Shown piece after piece: positions 7,333-14,747 of a DNA stretch of 42,825 nucleotides. The stretch's first letter is position 1, and each line of letters begins with the position of its first letter. The translations under genes and the position numbers were made by a program. Source of the stretch: an uncultured Burkholderiales bacterium (lineage in GTDB: Bacteria; Pseudomonadota; Gammaproteobacteria; Burkholderiales; Burkholderiaceae_C). The notes under the pieces are model-generated. The model was not told the DNA's origin, did not search any database, and saw only the letters and a list, made by a program, of their open reading frames with translations. The stretch covers positions 1 through 42,825 of the forward strand of contig CAJBHE010000189.1 in assembly GCA_903952885.1 (NCBI GenBank), given 5' to 3'.

Positions 7333-8282
7333 TGCTGTCAAGAGTAGCCGCTCAACTTTATTGGCTTTCGCGTTATCTGGAGCGTGCCGAAAATATGGCT
7401 CGTATCTTGGAAGTAGGTCAATCACTGGCTTTGCTGTCTACGTCCGACAGCAGCAGCGCCGCGGCGGAGATGGTGAGCGAGCCGCTGGTCATCACCGATA
7501 CGTTGGCAGCGTTCGAAGCTAAAGGCCGGCCAATACGATCGGACCAAGTGGCACAGTTTCTGGCATGGGACCCAGATCACCCATCTTCTATTTTTAATTG
7601 CATACAGTCTTGCCGCGAAAACGCGCGCTCAGTGCGAGGCGCCTTGACGGTGGAAATGTGGGAATGCATCAACGACACCTGGCTGGAGTTGCTTTCGCGT
7701 AAAAAGAAAATCAACGGCTCTGATCATTCGGTGGATTCCACCTTTTTTGAATGGATCAAGCAGCGCTCTCACTTATTCAGGGGGGTGACCTTTGCAACGA
7801 TTCAGCGTGACCAGCCCTATCACTTCATCCGACTGGGCACATACCTAGAGCGCGCCGACAATACCGCGCGCATACTGAGTGTTAAAACACAAGTTAAACA
7901 TGCCGAAAGCAACGACTTGGTTGATGACTATTACCGTCTAGGGGCGGTGTTGCGTTCAGTCAGTGCGCTGGAAGCCTACCGCGACACCTACCGCGACGCC
8001 ATAGATGCAGACCGAGTGTCCGAATTGCTCATCTTCAATCCACGCGTGCCGCGCTCTCTGCATTTTTGTTTGGACGAAACTGCCTACATACTGGAGCAAT
8101 TGCCAAAGCAAACCGGTCGTGAGGCTCGCAAACGCTGCGCGAACCTCTTGACCAATTTGAAATTTGGCAGCTTGAGCGAGGTCTACAACAGCGGTTTGGA
8201 AAACTACCTAGAGCAGTTTGTCAAAGAAAATATTGCACTGGCCCATGCGGTGCAAACCGATTACCTGGAGTCCATCGCATGA
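7332..8282 (+). CDS. Alpha-E domain-containing protein (DUF403)
   Basis: Protein of 316 residues, predominantly alpha-helical, belonging to the alpha-E family that occurs next to or fused with circularly permuted ATP-grasp proteins. The hallmark N-terminus LSRVAAQLYWLSRYLERAEN is present, and a second Arg/Glu-rich repeat-like segment occurs at HFIRLGTYLERADNTARIL. No catalytic residues are assigned for the family; it probably partners the ligase. Its start overlaps the ATP-grasp stop and its end overlaps the transglutaminase start by 4 bases, so all are co-translated. Confidence 0.9.
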   Translation: MLSRVAAQLYWLSRYLERAENMARILEVGQSLALLSTSDSSSAAAEMVSEPLVITDTLAAFEAKGRPIRSDQVAQFLAWDPDHPSSIFNCIQSCRENARSVRGALTVEMWECINDTWLELLSRKKKINGSDHSVDSTFFEWIKQRSHLFRGVTFATIQRDQPYHFIRLGTYLERADNTARILSVKTQVKHAESNDLVDDYYRLGAVLRSVSALEAYRDTYRDAIDADRVSELLIFNPRVPRSLHFCLDETAYILEQLPKQTGREARKRCANLLTNLKFGSLSEVYNSGLENYLEQFVKENIALAHAVQTDYLESIA

Positions 8283-9082
8283 AATTACAGGTATTTCACG
8301 AAACCAGTTATCGCTACGAGCAGCCTGTGCGCCGCAGCATCCAAATGCTGCGCATGACTCCGGCTGAAACACAGCGCCAAAAAGTGTTGAACTGGCAGCT
8401 GGATCTGCCGGGCAAAGCTACTCACTGGACAGACGCCTTCGGTAATCTCTGCCATTGCCTGGTGTTAGAAAACGCCAGCCAAGACATTGTGTTGCGCGCG
8501 AGCGGAAGTGTTGATTTGACCGAGTCTGATCAAGGCGAGCCCGAGGGCCCGGTGCCGCATGCCGTGTATCTTCGCTGCACTACGCTGACCCAAGTAGATG
8601 CGCCGATTAGGAACTTTATCGAACCCTTCCGCCCAACGGTCAAGTCACGACCCTACATAGCTTTGCATGATGTGATGTTGGCTTTGTTGGAGCGCATGCC
8701 TTACGAGACAGGTATCACGCACGTGGGGGATTCCGCGTCGGAGTCATTTGCAAAGGGTAAGGGTGTGTGTCAGGACCACACGCATGTGTTTCTTGCATGC
8801 GCGCGCTTTCTTGGAATACCGGCTCGCTACGTCAGCGGTTATTTGCATTCGGCGCAAAACGAGCAAGTTGCTAGTCACGCATGGGCCGAGGCCTGGGTGG
8901 GCGGACGCTGGATAGGCTATGACGTCAGCAACTCGAGTGACGCAGATAGAGGGCATATTCGTTTGGCACATGGCCTTGACTATGAAGACGCTAGTCCAGT
9001 CCGCGGCATGCGTATTGGCGGCGGTAATGAAACCATGCACATTTTTGCAAAAGTAGAATCCGCTATCTACGATCAGCAATAA
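8279..9082 (+). CDS. Transglutaminase-like cysteine peptidase/amidase
   Basis: Protein of 267 residues with an N-terminal beta-rich domain (bacterial transglutaminase-like N-terminal region, YRYEQPVRRSIQMLRMTP) and a papain-like transglutaminase core. A catalytic triad is visible: Cys in GKGVCQDHTH (about residue 164), His in SHAWAEAW (about 200) and Asp in GYDVSN (about 215). Such enzymes cleave or form amide bonds, and in this gene set one is predicted to process the product of the ATP-grasp ligase. No signal peptide is seen, so it acts in the cytoplasm. It overlaps the alpha-E gene by 4 bases and is 8 bases before anbu. Confidence 0.88.
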   Translation: MKLQVFHETSYRYEQPVRRSIQMLRMTPAETQRQKVLNWQLDLPGKATHWTDAFGNLCHCLVLENASQDIVLRASGSVDLTESDQGEPEGPVPHAVYLRCTTLTQVDAPIRNFIEPFRPTVKSRPYIALHDVMLALLERMPYETGITHVGDSASESFAKGKGVCQDHTHVFLACARFLGIPARYVSGYLHSAQNEQVASHAWAEAWVGGRWIGYDVSNSSDADRGHIRLAHGLDYEDASPVRGMRIGGGNETMHIFAKVESAIYDQQ

Positions 9083-9090
9083 GGCAAGGC

Positions 9091-9822
9091 ATGACTTACT
9101 GTGTTGGAATGGTGCTCGATGAAGGACTGGTTTTCGCCTCGGACTCGCGTACCAACGCGGGAGTTGACCATGTGTCCACGTTTTGCAAAATGACGGTTAT
9201 CGAAACGCCGGGCCAAGGCGTCATAGTCATGCTCAACAGCGGCAACCTAGCGACTACGCAGCAAGTGGTCAGCCGCATCAAGCAGCATGCATTGGACGCT
9301 GAAAAACCATTGACTGCGCACGCGTCCATGTTCGCTGTAGCTGAACTGGTAGGGCGTGAATTGCGCAAAACTATTCACATCACCAAGAACGAAGCCCCGG
9401 AACAAAGCGACGTGGATTTCACGGCTACGTTTCTGGTCGGGGGCCAAGTTAATGGCGAGGCACCGCGTTTGTTCATGGTGTATCCGCAAGGTAATTTCAT
9501 TGAGTCCACAGTGGACACACCGTTTTTCCAAATCGGCGAGAGCAAATACGGTAAACCTATTTTGGACCGCGTGATTCAACCCGGTATTAGCATGTCGCAG
9601 GCCATTAAATGCGCCTTGGTGTCGTTTGACTCAACTATCAAAAGCAATTTGTCGGTAGGTCTGCCTATTGATGTCGCCATCATCAAAACTAATGATTTGC
9701 AAGTAACCAAACGGCACCGTATCGACTCCGAGGACACCTACTTCAGAGATTTACGGAGCAGTTGGAGTCAAGGTCTGCGTCAGGTGTTTGGGCAATTACC
9801 CGATCCGCATTGGCTGAAGTAA
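9091..9822 (+). CDS. anbu: Proteasome-related peptidase Anbu
   Basis: Ntn-hydrolase of the ancestral-beta-subunit type (Anbu, also called BPH), a relative of HslV and 20S proteasome subunits, 243 residues. It begins MTYCVGMVLDEG, so Thr2 would be the N-terminal nucleophile after Met removal, and the conserved ASDSRTNAGVDHVSTFCK block follows. Anbu has been crystallised from other bacteria as open helical assemblies, but its physiological substrate is unresolved. Here it ends a four-gene operon with ATP-grasp, alpha-E and transglutaminase-like proteins, the recurrent context of this family. No unfoldase gene accompanies it. Confidence 0.9.
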   Translation: MTYCVGMVLDEGLVFASDSRTNAGVDHVSTFCKMTVIETPGQGVIVMLNSGNLATTQQVVSRIKQHALDAEKPLTAHASMFAVAELVGRELRKTIHITKNEAPEQSDVDFTATFLVGGQVNGEAPRLFMVYPQGNFIESTVDTPFFQIGESKYGKPILDRVIQPGISMSQAIKCALVSFDSTIKSNLSVGLPIDVAIIKTNDLQVTKRHRIDSEDTYFRDLRSSWSQGLRQVFGQLPDPHWLK

Positions 9823-9832
9823 GCCGCACGCC

Positions 9833-9861
9833 TTGCTCGATTCCTTGGTCGACCGTGTAAT
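9833..9861 (+). promoter_or_regulatory. Candidate sigma-70 promoter for a small RNA
   Basis: TTGCTC (9833-9838) and TGTAAT (9856-9861) are separated by exactly 17 bases, matching the -35 and -10 consensus at 3-4 and 5 of 6 positions. No protein-coding gene follows on the plus strand; the predicted transcript would run to the terminator at 9948-9974. Confidence 0.45.
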
Positions 9862-9867
9862 ATGCGT

Positions 9868-9974
9868 GCGATAACTCGATGAAATTCGAGGGCCAAAAGT
9901 CACCCAGAAGCCCTCAGCGCAACAATTAGTTGCGTCACGAAGGAAAAAGCACCGCGCAAGGCGATGCTTTTTTA
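9868..9974 (+). ncRNA. Candidate structured small RNA
   Basis: The roughly 107 bases between the predicted promoter and a strong terminator contain nested dyads. These are CTCGA-TGAAAT-TCGAG (9875-9890), GAGGGC paired with GCCCTC (9888-9893 and 9910-9915, an alternative to the first), and CGCAAC-AATTA-GTTGCG (9918-9934). The terminator stem itself follows. I do not recognise a named RNA family. It could instead be the structured 3' untranslated region of the anbu operon, which ends at 9822. Confidence 0.4.
9948..9974. terminator. Bidirectional intrinsic terminator
   Basis: AGCACCGC-GCAAG-GCGATGCT (9948-9968) forms an 8-bp stem with one G-U pair, preceded by five A and followed by T-runs. It can therefore stop transcripts from the anbu/small RNA side on the plus strand and from tRNA-Asn on the minus strand. 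Confidence 0.8.
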
Positions 9975-9976
9975 GG

Positions 9977-10052
9977 TGGCTCCTCGACCTGGGCTCGAAC
10001 CAGGGACCTACGGATTAACAGTCCGGTGCTCTACCAACTGAGCTATCGAGGA
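9977..10052 (-). tRNA. tRNA-Asn (GTT)
   Basis: A full cloverleaf of 76 bases including an encoded CCA end is seen on the minus strand. The acceptor arm TCCTCGA pairs with TCGAGGA, the D-arm GCTC pairs with GAGC, and the anticodon loop CTGTTAA gives anticodon GTT for asparagine. The T-arm is CCTGG-TTCGAGC-CCAGG, with discriminator G followed by CCA. Confidence 0.97.
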
Positions 10053-10060
10053 ATGCAAAA

Positions 10061-10090
10061 ATTATAGCGCATTATTTATGCGTTTCTCAG
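10061..10090 (-). promoter_or_regulatory. tRNA-Asn promoter
   Basis: A perfect TATAAT (10061-10066 on the minus strand) lies 8 bases before the mature tRNA 5' end. An 18-base spacer separates it from CTGAGA (4 of 6 consensus), which overlaps the end of the upstream receptor gene. Confidence 0.6.
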
Positions 10091-12279
10091 AGGTGAAACA
10101 CAACAGTGGCGCGCAGCGTTCGGGGTGCGCCTGCGTAGAGGAAATATTGGCCGTAGGCCTTGGGCGATTCGCGCCAATAGTGCTTATTGCCCACGTTGTT
10201 GATGGCTATTGTCCATCTCGAAGGTACATTGTTCACTTGGGTATCGTAGTGTGTACTTGCGTCAAGAGTGGTCCAACCCGGTAGTGTGATGTTGCCTGTT
10301 TCAGTGACATTGCGCGAGCCTTCACGAGACAAACGTAGGCCTGATCTCAAACCCACAACGCTCGCGTAGCGATATTCGACCATGCCTCGCAAGATGTAAT
10401 CAGGCACATTGATGGGGCGTTGCCCATTGAGGCCCGCTTCAACGGTTGCATTTTCCCGCTTGGCGTTTAGCCACATAGCACTACCTCCAAAGTCCCACTG
10501 CGTGAGGCTTGTTTGTGCGCTGAGCTCTAGGCCTTGGTGGTGGGCTCGTCCATCTATTTGCCGTGTGCACGAACCTGTTGCGCTGGTGCAAGCTAAGCCA
10601 TCCGTGACGGCTGGCCTTGTGATGTCAAACCAAGCTGCCTGAAAGCTGGTGCGTTTGACTTGGCTTTTGAGGCCCACTTCGCGTTGTGTGCTGCGCAGTG
10701 CGGGCAGTGGCTGCCCCCGGTTGGTGTAGTTGCTTTGATTGGGCGTGACTTGTGCTTCAAGGCCTTGGCCGTAGCTGGCATATACGCTGTGGTGCTCTGA
10801 CAGTTGTTGGCTCAGAGCTACCCAAGGGGTGCTGACGCCTCGTGCGTCCTTCACTTCGTTTTGGCCATCGGTTTGCAAGCTTTGGCGGTTGAGCTGGGTG
10901 TGTCTCAGGCCAAGCCAGAGGGCTGTGCGCTGTGCCAATTGCACACGATCGTTCAGGCTGACTTCAGTGCTGTAGTCGGTGTTGTTGGTGCTGGGCCAGT
11001 ATTGCGTAGCGCCCGCTATGCCGGTTAGTCCACCGTTAGTGGCGTTGGTGCTGCCTAATAAGGTTTCAGAGGTGGTGTTGGGCATGCGGGTGTTGTGGCG
11101 TTGCCGCATCAAGCCCAATTTGAAGCTGTGTTCAAAGCCACCTACCATAAGTTGGCCACGCAGGTCTGTTTGTAAGGCATCGGTGTGGCGATGTTCGTTT
11201 TCGCTGCGGTAGTCGTAGATTTGAAAATCACCTTTGGGAGAAAGGCAAAAGCTATCCAGTTGAGGGTTTGGCTGAGCGTTGCTGCATCCAGATGCGTAGG
11301 TCAGCCTGTCATCGGCCCGCAGACGTTGCACGCCATATTGCGTGCTCCAAAACCAGCCATTGTCAAGTTGTTGCTTGAGGCGCAGGCTGCCTGTGAGCCC
11401 ATCAAAAATACCTGGTTGTGAGCCAGGTTGGCGAGTGACGTTACGCGTGCCATCAACTGTTTCTGGCAATGTGAGTATGCGGTTGAGATTCTTAGGCCCA
11501 TCAGAAGCAAGCAAGCTGTGAAAGTTCACCCCAATTTGTTCGTGATGGCTTTGCTCAAATTCCCACTCAAGGCGGTTGTTGCTGTTGATGCGCCAGTCCA
11601 TGGCCAAGGCCACCAAACTGCGTTCACCCTTGGTGTTGCGAATGTAGGGGTCGAGGTCTTCGTGGGCCACGTTGAAGCGGTAGCCAAAATCAGCTCCCTC
11701 GCCAAAGCGCCCACCCAGGTCAGCAGCAACGAGTCGGTTATTGCCAGGGCCATCGCTCAGCGTGACATCGCGAATGGTTTTTTCTGAGGTACTTGGTGCA
11801 CGTTTGACCGCATAGTTGACCAATCCGCCGGGGGCACTTGTGCCCGATTGAATGCCGCTGGTGCCTTTGAGCAACTCGATGCGCTCTTTGTTGTCCATCG
11901 CAATGATCGTCTCTGCCGAAATGGGCAGCCCCTCGCGGCTGTAGTTGTAGCGGTTGTCCAGAGTAAAGCCGCGCACACTGAGCTTGTCCCAATAGGCGGG
12001 AAGGTTGTAGCTGTCGCTGACGGACGCATCTAAGCGAAGTGCGTCGGTGATGCGTTGCGCGCCGATGTCGCGCAAGGTGGCACTGTCAAAGGCGCTGACA
12101 CTGATGGGGAGCTTTGGCAAAGGGACCCCCTCAAAACCAGACACTCGAACGGATGGTTCGGCGGTGACGGTGATTTCAACGGCGCTGTTTTGGGCCCAAG
12201 CGGAAGAGGTGGTGGCAATACAAAGTGCCACAGCACTTTGTATATGTGACATTCTCCAAAACTTAGCCTTCCAATTCAT
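10087..12279 (-). CDS. TonB-dependent outer-membrane receptor, second of tandem pair
   Basis: Outer-membrane beta-barrel transporter of 730 residues with a Sec signal peptide (cleavage expected after SSAWA), a TonB-box-like EITVT shortly after it, a plug domain, and a barrel ending LRATVVFHL. By sequence it falls in the siderophore-receptor class (FhuE/FpvA-like). However it is a close paralogue of the receptor just upstream, sharing long runs such as RGFTLDNRYNY and KGTSGIQ, and it starts only 21 bases after it. Both therefore should be read from one transcript that begins with a TPP riboswitch. A thiamin-related substrate is inferred from that control, not from the protein. Confidence 0.88.
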   Translation of the reverse strand: MNWKAKFWRMSHIQSAVALCIATTSSAWAQNSAVEITVTAEPSVRVSGFEGVPLPKLPISVSAFDSATLRDIGAQRITDALRLDASVSDSYNLPAYWDKLSVRGFTLDNRYNYSREGLPISAETIIAMDNKERIELLKGTSGIQSGTSAPGGLVNYAVKRAPSTSEKTIRDVTLSDGPGNNRLVAADLGGRFGEGADFGYRFNVAHEDLDPYIRNTKGERSLVALAMDWRINSNNRLEWEFEQSHHEQIGVNFHSLLASDGPKNLNRILTLPETVDGTRNVTRQPGSQPGIFDGLTGSLRLKQQLDNGWFWSTQYGVQRLRADDRLTYASGCSNAQPNPQLDSFCLSPKGDFQIYDYRSENEHRHTDALQTDLRGQLMVGGFEHSFKLGLMRQRHNTRMPNTTSETLLGSTNATNGGLTGIAGATQYWPSTNNTDYSTEVSLNDRVQLAQRTALWLGLRHTQLNRQSLQTDGQNEVKDARGVSTPWVALSQQLSEHHSVYASYGQGLEAQVTPNQSNYTNRGQPLPALRSTQREVGLKSQVKRTSFQAAWFDITRPAVTDGLACTSATGSCTRQIDGRAHHQGLELSAQTSLTQWDFGGSAMWLNAKRENATVEAGLNGQRPINVPDYILRGMVEYRYASVVGLRSGLRLSREGSRNVTETGNITLPGWTTLDASTHYDTQVNNVPSRWTIAINNVGNKHYWRESPKAYGQYFLYAGAPRTLRATVVFHL

Positions 12280-12300
12280 GCCTCTAACTTTACTTGAAGT

Positions 12301-14484
12301 TCAGAGGCGAAATTGGACACTCGCTCTCAAAGTGCGAGGGGCTCCAGGGTAGAGGTAGTAGTGACCGAATTGCTTGGGTGATTCGCGCCAATAGCGCTTG
12401 TCTTCTAGGTTGTCGATAGCCAGTGTCCAAGTTGACGCCATGTTGTTCACTTTGGTGTCGTAGTGCGTCGACGCGTCCATTGTTGTCCAGCTTGGCAGCA
12501 TGACGCTGCCATCTTCCGTGACGTTGCGTTGACCTTCATGCGACACACGCAGGCCGGTTCGCAAACCAGGCACGCTGGCGTATCGGTACTCGGCCATGCC
12601 GCGCAAAACGAATTTGGGAACGTTGAGCGGTGTCGAGCCTACAGTGCTAGGACTTTGTTGAACATCTGTGAGTTTGGCATGAAGCCATTGCGTTTGAGTG
12701 CTTAATTTCCAAGCGTTCTTATGCCAAGCAGCACCCAGGTCTAAGCCTTGATGGGTTTGTGTTCCGTCGATATAGCGGGTGCTGTAGTTAGGCCCATCAA
12801 ACAGATCATGTGCGTAGGGTCGTGATATTTGAAATACGGCAGCATTCCATTCAAGGGCCGTGGTTGTCGGCAGACTGCGTAAGCCCACTTCAGTTTGTCG
12901 ACTTCTGCCTATGCCCAGTTGGGTGCCTGCATTCGGACCATAGGAGGCCGTGTTGGGTGTCACAAATTGCTCAACCCCGTGACCATGAGATGCATAGGAC
13001 ATCACGCCCATCATGCGAGTGGAGATACCAAGCCAAGGCACATTGATGCTGCCATTGAATTGTTTGGCATTTGGATACAAGTCCGGATAAGGGTAGAGCA
13101 CCGTTTGGTCCGTGTGCTCGTTTTGCACACTGCTTCGGTTGTATGACACGTTTCGCAGACCGGCCCAGAGTGACGTGATATCAGAGATTTGAATTCGATC
13201 CTTGATGCTCAATTCTGTGCTGTATTCACTGCGATTTGTGTTGGGTGTCACGTAGCTGGGACTGGCTGAGCTATTGAAAGGCGCGAAGACGGAGCCAGGT
13301 GTGCTGTTGTAGTTGTATGACTGCATAGGCGGCATGCGGTCAAGTTGGCGCTGACGTGAAAAGCCCAACGCGAACTCATGCTGCAAATCAGCGAGCTTTA
13401 GCTTGCCAGCGATTTCTGTTTGAAAAGCGTCAGTCATACGTTTTTCGTTTTCACTCCGAAAGTCATATAAGTCAAAACTGCCATCTGCGCAATATTGGGT
13501 GTAATCACTGATGCCACCGCACCCAAAACCGTAAGTCAACCGATCATCGGTCTTGAGTCGCTGAGCGCCAAGCTGTGTCGTCCAACGCCACCCCGCATCA
13601 AGCTCTTGGCGCACACGCACAGATCCCGTCATCGCATCAAACACGCCGGGTAAGCTCCAAGGCTGGCGCGTCAGGTTCACACGTGGGTCAACGGGTTTAG
13701 GCATGACACCGCCCAGCAGGCTATAACCGTTGATGCCAATTTGTTCACGATGTGACTGCTCAAATTCAAAGTCGATTACAGTGCCAGGCTTCAAGCGCCA
13801 GTCCATTGCCAAGGCCACCAAGTCGCGATGGCCTTGGGTGTTACGAATGTAAGGGTTCAGGTCTTCATGAGCCACGTTGAAACGGTAGCCAAATTCAGCC
13901 ACTTCTCCAAATCGACCGCCCAAGTCTGCTGCGGCAGCGCGGTTGTGACCTTGGCCATAGCTGAATGTGACGTTGCGAATTTGTTGTTCGGCATTGGTGG
14001 GAGCGCGTTTAACCAAATAGTTGACCAAACCACCAGGAGAGCTGGTGCCTGCCTGTATGCCACTGGTACCTTTGAGTAATTCAACTCGCTCTTTGTTGTC
14101 CAGTGGAATCATGGTTTCTGCACTGATGGGCAGTCCTTCACGGCGGTAGTTGTAGCGATTGTCAAGTGTGAATCCACGCACGCTCAAGATGTCCCAATAG
14201 GCGGGCGAGTTGTAGCTGTCACTCACTGAGGCATCTAAGCGCAAAGCGTCAGACACACGTTGAGCCCCGATATCTTGCAGGGTGGCGCTGGTGATGGTGG
14301 TGGTGGAGAAAGGAAGCTCTTGCGCAGGTACATCAACAAAGCCAGACACGCGTGCAGGTAGCTTATCGGTGATGGTGATTTCGTTTGGGTTTTGTTGCGC
14401 CCAAGTGGATGCGCTACAAGCGATGCACAGAGCAACGAATAAGCGCTTGCGTGTTGCCTTAAAAAATGGCGAATGGTTTGCCAT
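12301..14484 (-). CDS. TonB-dependent outer-membrane receptor under TPP riboswitch
   Basis: Outer-membrane receptor of 727 residues: signal peptide ending near STWAQQ, a TonB-box-like EITIT about ten residues on, an N-terminal plug (KERVELLKGTSGIQAGTS) and a 22-strand-type barrel ending in LRASVQFRL. ATG 14484 has AAGGA upstream. The leader contains a TPP riboswitch aptamer, so expression should fall when thiamin pyrophosphate is plentiful. The likely cargo is thiamin, a phosphate ester or a precursor. General homology calls it a ferric siderophore receptor, which the RNA control argues against. No inner-membrane thiamin transporter gene lies in the window. Confidence 0.9.
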   Translation of the reverse strand: MANHSPFFKATRKRLFVALCIACSASTWAQQNPNEITITDKLPARVSGFVDVPAQELPFSTTTITSATLQDIGAQRVSDALRLDASVSDSYNSPAYWDILSVRGFTLDNRYNYRREGLPISAETMIPLDNKERVELLKGTSGIQAGTSSPGGLVNYLVKRAPTNAEQQIRNVTFSYGQGHNRAAAADLGGRFGEVAEFGYRFNVAHEDLNPYIRNTQGHRDLVALAMDWRLKPGTVIDFEFEQSHREQIGINGYSLLGGVMPKPVDPRVNLTRQPWSLPGVFDAMTGSVRVRQELDAGWRWTTQLGAQRLKTDDRLTYGFGCGGISDYTQYCADGSFDLYDFRSENEKRMTDAFQTEIAGKLKLADLQHEFALGFSRQRQLDRMPPMQSYNYNSTPGSVFAPFNSSASPSYVTPNTNRSEYSTELSIKDRIQISDITSLWAGLRNVSYNRSSVQNEHTDQTVLYPYPDLYPNAKQFNGSINVPWLGISTRMMGVMSYASHGHGVEQFVTPNTASYGPNAGTQLGIGRSRQTEVGLRSLPTTTALEWNAAVFQISRPYAHDLFDGPNYSTRYIDGTQTHQGLDLGAAWHKNAWKLSTQTQWLHAKLTDVQQSPSTVGSTPLNVPKFVLRGMAEYRYASVPGLRTGLRVSHEGQRNVTEDGSVMLPSWTTMDASTHYDTKVNNMASTWTLAIDNLEDKRYWRESPKQFGHYYLYPGAPRTLRASVQFRL

Positions 14485-14485
14485 G

Positions 14486-14501
14486 ACGTTTCCTTAAACG
14501 T
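14486..14501 (-). promoter_or_regulatory. Hairpin presenting the ribosome binding site
   Basis: Directly before ATG 14484 the minus strand reads ACGTTT-AAGG-AAACGT, a perfect 6-bp hairpin with the Shine-Dalgarno AAGGA in its loop and stem edge. Together with a second hairpin (GCTCTT/AAGAGC at 14536-14554, flanked by CGAG/CTCG) it makes up the probable expression platform. No U-tract is seen, so control of translation initiation is more likely than termination. Confidence 0.5.
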
Positions 14502-14570
14502 GATGACAGGTCGGCTGACTTTGAAACGAGTGAACGCTCTTGTGAGTAAAGAGCCTCGTAATAAGACCAA

Positions 14571-14692
14571 GCTTCCCTGCGCGAGGATTACCTCAAGTCC
14601 TTGCGGACTTAGAGACCGGCTTTGGGCAGGTCTCAACAGGTTCAAAGGGACTTTCTCAGTCGAAGTCGGTGACGGCTTCAACACCCCTAGCG
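14571..14692 (-). promoter_or_regulatory. TPP riboswitch (THI element)
   Basis: On the minus strand the aptamer landmarks appear in order: GCTAGGGGTG, a variable P3 stem, CTGAGAAA, CCCTTTGAACCTG, then GAGGTAATCCTC and GCGCAGGGAAGC. The conserved CUGAGA and UAAU loops that recognise thiamin pyrophosphate are both there, and the closing GCU/AGC pairs form P1. Between AACCTG and GAGGTAAT about 41 extra bases form two hairpins (GAGACC/GGTCTC and AAGTCC-GCAA-GGACTT), which the usual aptamer lacks at this place. It lies about 87 bases before the first TonB receptor. Confidence 0.9.
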
Positions 14693-14718
14693 AATGCACT
14701 ATTGCTAGCGCGACGTGT

Positions 14719-14747
14719 ATTTTAAACGAGCCCGAGGAGGCGATGAA
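14719..14747 (-). promoter_or_regulatory. Possible promoter of the TonB receptor operon
   Basis: TAAAAT (14719-14724, minus) lies 17 bases from TTCATC (14742-14747). This gives a start near 14712, about 20 bases before the riboswitch aptamer. The -10 matches consensus at 5 of 6 positions and the -35 at 3 of 6; it overlaps the end of the reductase gene. Confidence 0.4.

Noticed and set aside
9977..10052. tRNA-Asn as an integration site of a mobile element
   Set aside because: No integrase gene or direct repeat of the tRNA 3' end was noticed on either side.
10087..14484. Tandem TonB receptors as an assembly duplication artefact
   Set aside because: The copies differ throughout, especially in the barrel, and have different lengths, so they are true paralogues.
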